Positions 36,901 to 48,176 of a DNA stretch of 64,000 nt are shown in pieces; positions within the stretch are counted from its first letter, which is position 1, and the number at the start of each line of letters is the position of its first letter. The DNA comes from Marsupella aquatica. Taxonomy: Eukaryota; Marchantiophyta. Made by a program: the position numbers and the translations under genes. The stretch lies in NCBI GenBank assembly GCA_973895155.1, contig OZ316894.1:17174001-17238000 (forward strand). The letters run 5' to 3'. Under the pieces are notes generated by a model. It was given only the letters and a program-made list of their open reading frames with translations, made no database searches and was not told the DNA's origin.

Positions 36901-37132
36901 TCTTATCAATAAACCTATGAACACAAAGAAATTGGGGCAAGTGAGTTACATGGAATTTTGTGTGCATTCTCAATATTTCTTTCTTTGTGAAGGGACTATG
37001 GTCAGCATAGATTTGTAGAGTTCCAGGAGATAGCTCAAATGTTGTTTTCTTTGAAGTGCTTGGAGGATCTTCTCTGTTGGTCTCTGGAGGAATGGGAGAT
37101 CCTGGTTGTGAATCAGAAGTAACCTCACTCAT
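33974..37132 (-). CDS. CIB: CIB-family EF-hand calcium sensor, 3 exons
   Basis: Calcium- and integrin-binding (CIB) proteins are myristoyl-switch or cytosolic calcium sensors best known from animals. Exons in transcription order are 37132-36950, 36659-36416 and 34218-33974, joining in phases 0 and 1, giving 223 residues. Family signatures: FTKKEILRMHTKF (61-residue first exon), MRANPFASRICELF and LSFENFLNMMSVFS, then EF-hand 3 DFDGDDLIGPGD (about 133-144) with ligands at 1, 3, 5 and 12. EF-hand 4, DPDGYGVGYHDF (about 192-203), is one residue short and lacks the acidic residue at position 12, so calcium binding there is doubtful. The protein ends MPDFIPNFRMSFWS, like the CIB1 end SPDFASSFKIVL. 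There is no N-terminal Gly for myristoylation; instead there is a Ser/Pro/Thr-rich leader of about 40 residues. Calcineurin B-like proteins are the nearest alternative, but the NPF..RIC and SVFS signatures favour CIB. Confidence 0.85.
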
Positions 37133-39632
37133 CTTGTCTTGTCAACAGATTGGACTACTGTGAATTCAGCCTCCCCTCTGCAAATTATGATACAAGTGTG
37201 GTCAATCTCTATTTAATTCTGGCATGAACCAGTATCATTCTATCCATGTCATTGGAAATGGTTTTCTGTTGTACTCCTTTTTTCGCAAAAATAGCACATC
37301 AACTGGATTGAGGAACCTAAACTGTCTTGCAAGTGTAGCACACCCTGCCCAAAACGGCCAATATATCACGCAACATGGCCAGGATGCCCCGGTAATGGCA
37401 CCACATTCAAGAATTGTTTATCAGGCCATATTCACTTTCTCAAAAGATGAATTAGAGAGATTTTGACATTAAAACGAGAACATCATCAATGACATCTATA
37501 ATAAGGTTTTAAGAACATTCACTAGATTTCACGGGGGGAAGTTTAGCAGCTAATGACCCAAGCAACCCTCCATTACCCAAGGTTTCAAAAGTTGGATGTT
37601 GCAAGACAGGAGAATTATATTTTTACCTAAGACTTCTATTTTTATCCATATATATAGTAAGTCCAATTTTTTAATATTACTAGTTAACACCAAGGCATGG
37701 ACCAACCAAGAATTTAACGTTCGACCAATTAGCTATTGATCAGACTCAGACTTCGACAAATCATGCTCCTGTTGTAAGTAATTATTGGGTGCTCATTTCA
37801 ATAATAGTCATTCCAATGTGCCGACTCATTTCGTGATATTCTTAGTAACTAGATTGTCATCTTCGTGTTGGACTACTTGGTTGTTGTTTGGTGTTAGTGT
37901 TTGTTTCTTACTTGTTGTGGAAACTATCTTTAATTCTCAGTCTGACTATTGTCACATAATTATGACAGAGTTGTCCTGAAGCTGTTTTCCCCTAGCAGCA
38001 TTTTGATTCTTCCGTTGTCACCAGAAAAAAATTGTTTCTAGAAGGATGAAGGAGAGGCTTCATACCGAGATGCCACATTGGAGATTCCAGCCTACACACC
38101 AATTATATGATTTTAGCTGAGTTGCAAATACACGTCTAACTCCATTCATGTTAAAATAATGGTGAAGAGCGAGATTTACCCATGTGGAAATATTGAGAAA
38201 TACAAAAAGTTCGAATTAGTGTCTTGGCAGTGTCATCAACTTATTCGAGGGCAATCATGAGGCTTTATTTTTTAATTATAATTTCTTCATTCTTTGACAA
38301 GAATCATGCATCATGAATTGACCTAATTGTTTAAATTTCTAAAGAGTGCTTTTATAAGCTCGTGTGATCGATTCAATCACATGGGCTATGTTTTCGCTCA
38401 CGTTCCTTCCATTTTCCTTTCAGTAACATTGTTCAAGTCCTACCTACAATGTTACTGAAAACTTGAGAGGTTTTGGTGCCTTAAACAAAAGCATTTGAAG
38501 CCTACTAATCCATGCCTTGTAAGGTTTTGGCTGGGTCCTCTATCCTGTTGTGACCCTTGGCCTGGCTCAAATGAATTCTGAATTAATTTTCAAGATCAGC
38601 TTCTAATACTAGAATTCACCAAATTCTGTACATAATTCATTTTTTAAAATATATCCTTGCCTTGGGAAGTGTGAGCTCAAGAGCCATGATGGAAGTTCAC
38701 ATGAAATGTTCAATCATCTTCCCAACCCTTTTGATATGCATGGTTGAGATGGACAGCTTGAATAGAGTCCCAACAGTACCTTTCATCGACCATTGAATGT
38801 GTGAGTGGGACCTTACTCACCAGCAACTGCAATGAAATCTTAATACTAAAGCTGGTGAAGGGCATCCATTGACTGCCAAAGAAAAACCCTAAGTAAAATA
38901 TGCCAATTGATAGTGCCATCTATAAATGGCAATTTATGGGCTCACTACAATTAATCAGTGTGAGTCAATGTTTGTAGATGCGCATTACACCGTCCAGTTA
39001 GGAAAAACACACTTGAGCTCTCAAGAACAGGCAATTGAGACCACGAATTGTAATGTACATCTTTATATGTGAGATGAATATCCCTCCACACAAGACCAAA
39101 CATTCCTTGACATGATATAATTAAAGTTCAGGAGGATGTGAAATAAGATGCACTTTTTGAGCTTTGTACAGAAAAGGAGGATTTCATCAACTGAGCCGGG
39201 CAACTGAGGGAATTGCGTTAGCACTTTCCTTATCTCTTTGTTTGCATTATTCTATTGGCTTCATTGTTTAGTGGGTCAGAAACTAACCTCCTTGACTATT
39301 TAGTCTAAGGTGTGGACTTTTGATATGTCCCTCCGGACTGTCTTATTCTTAGATTTTTAGTATCTTTATTGATTTTTGAAATGAGAACAGATTTGACCCT
39401 CTTATTCTTGTCCAAGGAAAATCTATGGACATTACAATCCCTAGTACAAGGTTCGGTAAAAGACAAAACTTCTATGTGTTCCATGACAACCTTGAACATT
39501 ACACTAACTGTTAATACATGGTGCCTGGATGGAATACAATCATCAAGTTCTTGGAATCCAGTTGGATGTAAGCTCGTGTCCTTAAATCTTTGTCCAATCT
39601 TCTGCATATTTTTTCCCACTCCAAAATCAATT
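37133..39632. other. Intergenic between CIB and CFAP298, one hairpin
   Basis: CIB promoter region and CFAP298 3' flank. No gene is seen. A perfect 15-bp hairpin lies at 38418-38460. Confidence 0.45.
38418..38460. repeat. 15-bp perfect hairpin
   Basis: TTTCAGTAACATTGT (38418-38432) pairs exactly with ACAATGTTACTGAAA (38446-38460) around a 13-base loop. No flanking gene explains it, and a terminator role is unlikely in a plant. Confidence 0.65.
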
Positions 39633-40478
39633 CTACCGCATTTTGACTCTTGACATTTGATGGAGAGCACTTTTAAGAGCTTTTGGATTGGCCCACTCAG
39701 AGTTGTTGTAAGCATCATCTTCATCCAATTGCAATTTCTTTTGCTCTTCCTGCTTCTTGTAGTACCATGCCATCATGGCTTTTTGAGTCTCTGCATCTAC
39801 AGGTGGCTCCCTCGCTGGGGCACCACGCCCCGGTGAGGTGAGTTTCACTATCACCTTTGTCTTCTCGTTCTTGCCGACATGGTCAAACATTTTGTTCTCC
39901 CTTTTGAATTCCTTCCCTGCCCACCACATTGTGGCAGTATCTGGATCCATAGCATCTTGACCGGTGTAGGCACCTGCTAGCTCTTGGTGAACTGGGTCAT
40001 AGTCAGGTAAACCCATTGGATAACATATTGTCACTGCACCCCGAACATTCGCAATAGCCTCCTTTAGCATGGCCTTAGTGAGTGGAACTTTATATAGTAC
40101 TTGTGCCTTTGAAGTGCATGTTTCTGCCTCCAACAAAGCTTGAGTAAGCTTTTTTGCTAATTCTGGATCACAAGCTTCCCCTGTGCGCTTGTATGATGGA
40201 TCTCGATTGTAAAATGGGCCCCGTTGCTTGACAGAAAGGGAGCACTGGGCAGCCTCTTTATCATCATCCTCCTCACTATCATCATCCATGTTGCGCTTGG
40301 GATCCTTGTATGGACCATGGAGAGCCAATTGATCACCCTCTTCCTTCAAGTGTGCAATCTTCAGCTGCAGGTTGTGCACTATGACAATGTCTCGAATGAC
40401 CAAGTCCACATAGTCCCCTGCTTGACACTCATACAAAAACTGCTGATCCTCACTCTGCTTCACATGTAGCAAAACCAT
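39633..40478 (-). CDS. CFAP298: CFAP298 (C21orf59/Kurly), ciliary dynein-arm assembly factor
   Basis: CFAP298 is needed for assembly of outer and inner dynein arms in motile cilia. The gene is intronless, 281 residues against about 290 in humans. It starts MVLLHVKQSEDQQFLYEC as the family does. It contains LRGAV-type IANVRGAVTICYPMGLPDYDP, ATMWWAGKEFKRENK, DHVGKNEKTKVIVKL, RGAPAREPPVDAETQK and DEDDAYNNSEWANPKALKSA, all matching the human protein in order. An acidic insert (DDDSEEDDDKEAAQ) lies at about residues 64-80. Lack of introns in a genome where neighbours have many could mean an old retrocopy or simple intron loss. Its presence implies flagellated cells, most likely sperm. Confidence 0.95.
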   Translation of the reverse strand: MVLLHVKQSEDQQFLYECQAGDYVDLVIRDIVIVHNLQLKIAHLKEEGDQLALHGPYKDPKRNMDDDSEEDDDKEAAQCSLSVKQRGPFYNRDPSYKRTGEACDPELAKKLTQALLEAETCTSKAQVLYKVPLTKAMLKEAIANVRGAVTICYPMGLPDYDPVHQELAGAYTGQDAMDPDTATMWWAGKEFKRENKMFDHVGKNEKTKVIVKLTSPGRGAPAREPPVDAETQKAMMAWYYKKQEEQKKLQLDEDDAYNNSEWANPKALKSALHQMSRVKMR

Positions 40479-43400
40479 TTTACCCCACAGCCACTTCTTC
40501 TGACTTCAGTTTTTGAATCAAGTCAACCTCAAATTCAACTAATCATCTAAAGCTTTCAATCCAATCTCTCCTTTGATTCACTTACTAATATTGTTAGAGT
40601 GCCCTTTCTTGTCAACCTACTCATAATCTATTTCCATACCTGTGTAATATCTACAAATCACCTTTGAGACAAACCCTTCCAGCAAGGGACGTGGTGTACA
40701 CAATTTAGGGATTCAAAGTATCTAGGGATTTCTGCATGACTTTTATTCGATTCTGACCTATTCTTCAAAATCTACATTTGACAGACTGCATGCGCAGTAC
40801 AACTATAAATTTACAAATTCCAGCCAGGTCAACCAGTTTGATCTCTCATAGGGGTTCTCTTTCACAAACCCTTAATAGTCCCTTCACAAAACTTTCTTTG
40901 CTTCCAACAGTTTAGAATAGAGGAGAGTCTATCCTAATGGCACCTGGATGCCTCCAAAGCTGTTCCAGCTCCTCTAACTCTCAAGCCCTCTATTGTGTAT
41001 CATCTGTCTTTTGATCCTCAGAACGTCTCATAAGAGATTATTGAGCACTTATTTAATGCTTGTTTTCTGTTTTACAAAAACCTCTAGGTTGCAACACCAA
41101 ACTGTCAATATTGCTTTGAATTGAATCTGTGGCAGATTGACCTGCCAATACTGAATTCAGTTGGGCTGTGGACCTGAGGATTAGAAGTTGAGACACCTGA
41201 TGAGAGACTGACCAAGAAGGTTGCCACTGATTGATTCTCAAAGTCATCCTAGCTTGTAAACTTTAATGACACAATGCTATAGTAATTGTAACACTTATTA
41301 GTGCCCTGAACAGTGCTGTCAAAAATATCTGAAAATGTATACTTCTCTAAAACTTTGGAATCACATGGATAGCTTTTGATGGCTGTTGCCCTTCAGTTAT
41401 GCAATAGAGTGCATGGGAGGAGATTGCAGCCATTCCTTTCTTGACAAATCCAGAGGAATGCTTGGGAGGAATCCAGAGGAATGCTCGGGAGGAGCCAAGG
41501 GCTCCTGGTAACAGCAATGAGTGCTCGTTTAGGACAAAAGTCATTTTTTCCTAGAAGGCCCATCTTTCACTTTTGAATACAACACCCACAAGTTGTATCT
41601 GTTAGAAGACTGTACGTAGACATGAACTAATGCTGGGCACCATCAAAATTATTAGAAATAAAATAGGATGAAGGAGAACCACCACTGTCCTCTTGTGCAA
41701 GGAACCAAGTGCAATACCAAGAACAAGTCTTGCACTAAATTTTAACAGCCAAACCATGTCCTAATTCGACACAGTTTACTACCATCCCAAATATCCTCTT
41801 GCCATCTCGGTTTGCCCACGGAATACCACAATATATCAATTGCCTTTCATTCCATGAATCAGTTTGTGGACCTCTGCTTTAATACTCTCAAGTTGTTGGA
41901 CTTCATTTTCCGGGCATGGCTCAAGTACTACCCTCGTCTCACCAAGGATGTAATCCGAATATACCTCTTTTGTACCTTGTTAGGCAGGCCTCAATGTTAT
42001 CTGTTGGCACTAAGCCAAACATTTCCAAAAACCAGTCAGCTCACAGTCTAGCTCAGGAATTGCTTTGACAGGCAAGAGGCTTGGTCTAACAATAGTGGTG
42101 TTGATCACTCGTTTTTGTGTTGGCCCATTGTCAGCAAAATATTGAACAAGAAAATTACATACCATGTTCATTAAACCTGAACTTGCAACCCCTAAATATT
42201 CTTTCCCCTCCTGCCCACCCTAACCTTCCACCCATACTCTTTTATTGTCCCCAATTCTTTCTCACCTTTTTTTGTTTGTTTGTTGATTCCCTTCAATCTC
42301 TTCCATCTGATTGGCTTGATGAGGGTCATGACTTTTTTATAGGATTTTCTTTCAAACTTGTTCAGTAAGTAGGTCCTGAAGCTAGGTAGCAACATTAAAA
42401 CTTCCAGCCCAAACAGGCTAGAGACTACAATATTATGGCTAAAAGACTCTTTTGATGAATCTTAGGATGCTGACATACCCCAAGAGTAGAGAAACAACAT
42501 CATGAAAACCTTAAAAGAACAACTGACTAATTTAAAGGACCTTGAGCTTCTAGTGTGCATTGTCACTGTTAATTATCAACATTTGATCTCACCTGTTAAT
42601 CTAAGAAATCAGACAAAACGTGTATTTTCTTGTGACTGTTGTGCACTTTTGTCCACTGTCTTCTTTGTTAGAAGATGATTGATTAAAAGTGTGAATCAAT
42701 CAGATCGAACAACTAGAGGTTAGACATTTGTTAAGCAAATGAATTAAATATAAAGAAACTATCTAATATAAGTCTGAAAGTAAATAAAAAGGTTACAAGA
42801 TGTTACTTTTTTGCCTCCACTCTTTGTTTTTGGCATGTTGATTCTCAATTCTCTTAAGTTTTAACCGCTTCTGGGCCTAGTTTTCTGGAGTTGCGACAAA
42901 CATGAGCAGTCATGTTCATTTGCCACCGCAAACATTGTCATTTGCATTTGCGGCGGAGACGGTTGACATGACACAATTATAGACCATAAAGTTTTCAAAA
43001 AGCTTGTCATGGGGTCTGTAAAGATCACACTGCTAAATATTATTCTCCCTGTTGATTTTTTTTCAATTTCAAAAATAACATATACACTGAAAAGAAAAAT
43101 TCAGTGTTTACATCAAGATACTTAGAACATTCTTAAAATTTACATGACAAAATTCATTCTTTAGACAAGCATTTTAAATTATTTTATCAGTCGCGTATAT
43201 GAAAGTGAAGCCCGGATGGACCACCATGTTGGACACAATGCTCATGTACATGGATCATGTCCATGCATGGGAGTTTTGGGCTTATAACTTGATGATTACG
43301 AATTTTAAAATAATTTTTAGTTTTTCACTTGCAAGACAACTGAAGAAGGAGGGGACATAAAAAAACACGAACCCTAATATTTCATATTAATACATTGAAA

Positions 43401-44282
43401 AAAATTTAATGGAACTTACCCCTCTGCATTCTCGGGGGTTTCACTTCCACAAAAATGGCATATCATGTGCGACGAAGGATAGGGTCATTTTATTGGTTCT
43501 AAGGGAAGACTTAAGAATTTTTGTAGAAGAACAATAGGGTCTTTTAAATTCAATTTTGAGACTTATAAGAACATTAGGGTCTTTTTAATCCAATTTTTAG
43601 AATATTCCAAGAATATTCCAACTTTATAGGGGTTAAAAAATAACTTTTTTTCTTACATTTTAGGGGGTCTGAGGCCTAAAAACGTCGCAGGCGATGGGGA
43701 GGTCCCCATATAGTGAGACCCCCGAGTCTGCATTCCATGATGAATAACTCAACCAATCTAGCCAAAAATTCAGTATCATGTTGATGAAAGTGTAAGTTCC
43801 TACTCCAGCACATACTCAAATCTATAAACATCAAATTATTACAATGAAATTCAAATTTTGAAACTAAAGTCCGGATGGACCTCCACTTTGTGGGCAAAGC
43901 TTGGATGGACTTGCTCATGACATTTAAAATGACTCAAAAATCACTATTTACACTGTTGACTGAAATGTGACCTCTAAACTATATATCTCCTTACCGTTTG
44001 CAGCCAGTTTCAAGTACATTATCAATCCGGTATCCTGGGTAGCTTGACAACTTGACCATCTTGAACCTGAAAGACGGCAAGACACATCATGTCATTACTC
44101 AGGATCACCAACTGCGATCTGTGACCGGTTTTTCATCAACTTGATCAGTGACCGTTTCTTTACGATGTAAAAATGTGGGGATGGACAGGGACAATATCTC
44201 ATTCCATCCCCGCTTTTGGTTCTCAAGTTTTGGAAAATGTAGATGGAGGTTTCAAAAGACATGGGAGCATCATTTTCCAAAT
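40479..44282. other. Intergenic, no gene seen
   Basis: CFAP298 promoter region and AT-rich intergenic DNA. A small direct duplication of 'atccagaggaatgct.gggagga' lies at about 41450-41490. Open frames at 41.8-42.4 kb lack recognised domains. Confidence 0.45.
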
Positions 44283-45215
44283 ATATTTATTTATCCCTAG
44301 AAGAAACCAATCTATATGCAACCAGACAGGATCCTATTGAACGCACTAGGAAGGAGCAAACCTTAGCAACTATGATCAACTGAGCCATTAGGGTGGTACA
44401 ACCTCCCAGACTACGGGAGGAGAGCCTAAGAAACTAGGCAAAAGTATCTATTAAATATCTACTATGAATGATGCAGGCTCACCGGTGAGGAGAGTAGAGC
44501 CAGATCAACGAGCCAGCCAAAAGACTAACCTAGGTCGAACGCAACTGTAATCTGGAAAAACCAGAACCTTCGCTTTTTTCAGGGCCAAACAGAGGTTTTC
44601 TCCCCCTTTGCTGCTGCCTCCTCAGCCATTTTCCACCTTCAATCAGTTGCTATCTGCTCCTCCTCTGAGAAGCAGAAACAGAGGCTACACTATGCTGCTA
44701 AATACATATCTTCTCCCCTCGCTCTCCGTTCCCAGAGATGACTTTTCTAATAGGACCTCTCCTCCTCACTCCCACCTTTTATATCATGCATTGGTCCTCT
44801 CTCATCAGATCTCAGGGCAACCCCCTCCTTTGTCTCACTCCTTTGTTCCTCCCCACCAGGCTCTCCTGCTCAGCAAAATATCTATATCTATTATTCTCTA
44901 AACCTTTCCTCTTCTATGGTCGTGTCATATGTTTCCCACCTTCTTTGTACCTTATGTTTCCAAATCTGCTTATCTAGCATATGTTTGCTTGAGCAGAACC
45001 AGATATATGCTCTCAGTCTGTGTTCTTATTACCTCTCACTTCGGCTGTCTCGTTGCCAGTATTTGGACATCGGCATTCTATCAGCATATTTATGGATCTC
45101 TGTGCTGTTGCGCCACCTCTGCTCTTGCCTTGGCGTTTGCTCTTCCCCATCCTTTTCATATTATATGGGATCTATGAAGTTAGAGGCTTTCCCCTTGATC
45201 AGCGGATCTTCTCTC

Positions 45216-47013
45216 TCATTCTAATATATCTTTTTGTGCTCTCAGGAGTTTGGGGCTTTCCCCTATTGGGGTTGTCTCTCTTGCCCACAGGGTTTTGTAT
45301 ATTACAAATAACCTAGCAGATAAACGAGGAGAACGGCCAAGAGCCAGGTCCAAAGTGCTAAGGAAAGAGGAACCTCCCGGGAGGTGAGACAAAGCTGGGA
45401 CCCGCTCAAAGAACCATGCGGTACGGTTCCAAACAGCTGCAGAGTATGAGCAGGAGAAAAACAAGTGTCGACTGTCTTCAATGTATTCTCTGCAAAAAAG
45501 GCAGATGCCATCCCCTTGCCCACATTGGAGAGCTCTCCTGCCTGTAAAGAGTCCTGCAGCAATAACCCTCCAGATAAAATTTTTCCCTCTATGGGGTAAG
45601 TCAGAACGCCAGATCCTTCGCCATCTTCTCTGCCAGACAGCCAGAGAATCAGATGCTTCCCACCGAGAGTTAAGTGATGCAAAATCACAGGCTGATTTAT
45701 CTAGCAAGGAATATGCAGAAGCGCTGCTCAGATGACAAGGGACCCAAAGAGATTTAATTCCCTGCCAGAACCATTGCGCTGCATTGAAAGGATAAGAGAG
45801 AGAGGGCAGAGGACCACTTTGAAGTAGCCCAATAGTGGTCCCAAGTAAATCTTGGTACATGGGGCTCAATCCACGGAGCCTGAAGATACGTATCGAAAAG
45901 TCAATCCAACTGTTAGAGATCCAATCCCAAAGGTCCTGAGCGGAGCGAATATTTAAACGTTTGCAGGCCAATGTAATGAGTGGAAGAGAGGTGAGAGGGA
46001 AGCCATTAGAACGAAAGGTTAACAATAGTAGGTCCCCAATATTCCACCGAGCCGGAAGGGCAGAAGGACCCACACTCCACAAAAGCTTACCCCAAATCTT
46101 GACCCAGGCCGACCATATGCCTGCTGTGTAGCCCATGCCACCAAATGATGATGGGTAGGAGAACAAGAACCGGTCCATTATTGAGTAGCCTGAGTTCTTG
46201 AGGTGAATCGATTCTTTCCAGGTTTTCGGAGAAGAGGATGGCCCACTCAGAGAGGGGATCCGTAAGCATACGTACTGCCCATCTGGCCAGAAGAGCGGAG
46301 GCCTGGAGCTTGATATTTTTAAAGCCTAGGCCTCCATCTTGCTTCTTACCGCTCATACGGTCCCAAGAGACCAGGGGGTTTAGGGTTTAGGGTCTTCCTT
46401 CCACCATCCTTGTTGAAACCCCACAGGAAGTCTTTACATATTTTTTGTATCTTATTTGAAAGACTCCCCGTCAATTGGGTGTACATCATGTGATAAACGG
46501 TCATGGATAGGAGAACCTGCTTTACTAGAAGTACTCTACCTGTGAAGGAGAAGTTTTTATTAGACCAACTAGCCAGACGACGATTGAGTTTTTTTAGGCA
46601 GAAATCCTGACACTGAAGATTAGTCAGATTGTGACCGATAGGAGCACCCAGATAGCTTGTCGACTGACCCCGTGGAATAATAATACAATTAGAATTTTTG
46701 AGCCATGAAGGGAGGGATTCCAAGCAATAGGTAACGATCTCCGTTTTCTCCAAATTCAGGCGCGCTCTTGCTGCCAATTCATATTGATCCATTATTGCAC
46801 GAATTTCCAAAAAGCAAGATTCCCTAGCTGGGGTAAGAATTCCAAGGTCGTCTGCAAAGAAACGGTGAAATAGTGTGGGCAGATCATTAATTTTTATACC
46901 GTGCACTTTCCCCTCCCGCAGCGCTGCTTCGAATACATCCATAAGAGGCTGAGTCGAAAGTGCATAGATTAGCGGAGCTAGAGGACAGCCTTGGCGATCT
47001 AGGGATCTGTCCT
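45216..47013 (-). pseudogene. LINE reverse transcriptase and zf-RVT fragment, frameshifted
   Basis: Read on the minus strand from 47013, it starts inside the polymerase palm (RQGCPLAPLIYALSTQPLMD, about 46985-46920), followed by catalytic FFADDLGIL (about 46860). It runs through the thumb-like region with GRVLLVKQVL and ICKDFLWGF. The zf-RVT domain follows (PHRGKNFIWRVIAAGLFTGR at about 45590, then CLFCREYIEDSRHLFFSCSY). Frame changes at about 46380 and about 46175 break the protein, and everything upstream of the palm (endonuclease, fingers) is missing. Non-LTR families of plants commonly end in zf-RVT. This is a dead copy. Confidence 0.88.
46376..46394 (-). repeat. Telomere-like (CCCTAAA)n tract inside the reverse transcriptase
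   Basis: The plus strand reads GGGGTTTAGGGTTTAGGG, about 2.3 Arabidopsis-type telomere units. It coincides with the +1/-1 frame change between 'FNKDGGRKT' and 'LVSWDRMSGKKQDG', so the tract appears to be an insertion that broke the frame. Confidence 0.75.
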
Positions 47014-48112
47014 GGGGATGGTTACAGTCACTTTTACCCTGCTGGCTGTCCTATTGTATTGTGTGTGGTCCGTTGATGGAGACAAAGGATCTATGACGAA
47101 CTACGGGATATGGGGTACTTCCTTGCCTCGTGATGATCATTCTTGTGGATGGGGCACTTCAGTTTACCGGTCCCCCTCCTTGTCAGGCATATGGTATTGT
47201 CTGGTTTTTTCTCGGCTATGGCTGTGGATCCCAGTGTGAGCGGTGCGGACTTTGCCCTATGTCCTTTTCTTGGGGCCATAAGGTTCGACTCGGCCTGAGG
47301 CATAAAGCTCAGATTTTGGTTCGAGATTCAGGCTCAAGTTACTCTCCATTCTGGCCATTGGGATGAAAGTCAGTTTCAGACCTATGAAGGCTCATCCTGG
47401 TGTTCCCCTCATCCTTTGGGCCGGTCTTTGGCTGCTGGCGTAGACGGGCTGATTCCCAGTGTCCCATCTCATTGTGGAGCGGATTCTAGGTGTCTGGCTT
47501 TTTTGTTGGAGTGATCGTCGCGGCTCTTTCGTCTCTGCTCTAGCCATGTTGCGGATGCGTTCAGGCGCCATTTCAGAATGGCAGGATGTGTGGGGCCTAG
47601 ATCGAAGGTTGTATCCATCGAATTGATATAGCCGTCTCGCTCATCATCGCGCTCCTGGGTTACCTTCTTTTGACCCATGGTTATTCCTCCTTGCTTTGTT
47701 CCGGCTTTGGCATGTATTCTGGTTATGCGTGGTGTGTGCTGCATCTCTCAGTCCAGCCGCAGCTGTCCTCGATGAAGTGGCGACGTTCATTCGGTATGTT
47801 TTGGGGCTGGGTAGGGTACGGCTTGTTTTTGGTGACCAGCAGGGTATGGACTTGGCCATCTTTGGGATAGTATTCTTGGGTGGTCTCCGGTTTTGTGCCA
47901 CCAGGTTCTTTCCAGTTGATTTGCACATAATTGTCTCTTAGGCCACTATAGGTTCTTTGTCTTCTGGGCCATCAGTCCCCTCTTTCCGCCTCCCTCTCCC
48001 CAGCAGGTCTGGGCTGTTTTGTCCTCTCCCAGCATATATGGGTGTGCTCCCCCTCTCTTCCTTTTTTGCTGCCTTCCCCCTCCAGGCTGTATGTATTGTT
48101 TTTTGGCCCATG

Positions 48113-48164
48113 GAATAAAGTTTCTCGGTTTGAAAAAAAAATTAAAAAATAAAAAAATAAAAAA
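48113..48164 (+). other. Poly-A signal and A-rich tail of a retroelement
   Basis: AATAAAG at 48114 is followed by about 30 bases of A-rich sequence with scattered T. This marks the 3' end of the plus-strand LINE segment. Confidence 0.65.
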
Positions 48165-48176
48165 ATATTTATTTAT

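Larger units (their letters stand above)
44295..48164. mobile_element. Rearranged LINE, possibly one twin-primed insertion
   Basis: The left part (to about 47013) carries LINE reverse transcriptase and zf-RVT coding sequence on the minus strand. The right part (about 47014-48164) is G/T-rich on the plus strand and ends in AATAAA followed by an A-rich tail (48113-48164). The 12-base direct repeat ATATTTATTTAT occurs at 44283-44294 and 48165-48176 and would make a target-site duplication enclosing both halves. An inverted 5' half joined to a sense 3' half with one poly-A tail is the product of twin priming. The AT-rich duplication is weak evidence on its own, so two separate insertions remain possible. 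Confidence 0.5.

Noticed and set aside
36912-36949. A 35-base intron extending CIB exon 1 to include HRFIDKIN
   Set aside because: Too short for a plant intron; the donor at 36949 joining to 36659 gives a family-like sequence in phase.
44608-45316. Overlapping hydrophobic plus-strand open frames
   Set aside because: They overlap the LINE on the other strand, have no recognised domain, and owe their hydrophobicity to C/T-rich sequence.
47018-47944. Plus- and minus-strand open frames of 60-95 codons
   Set aside because: No domains; the region is better read as the non-coding 3' part of a retroelement ending in the poly-A tail at 48164.
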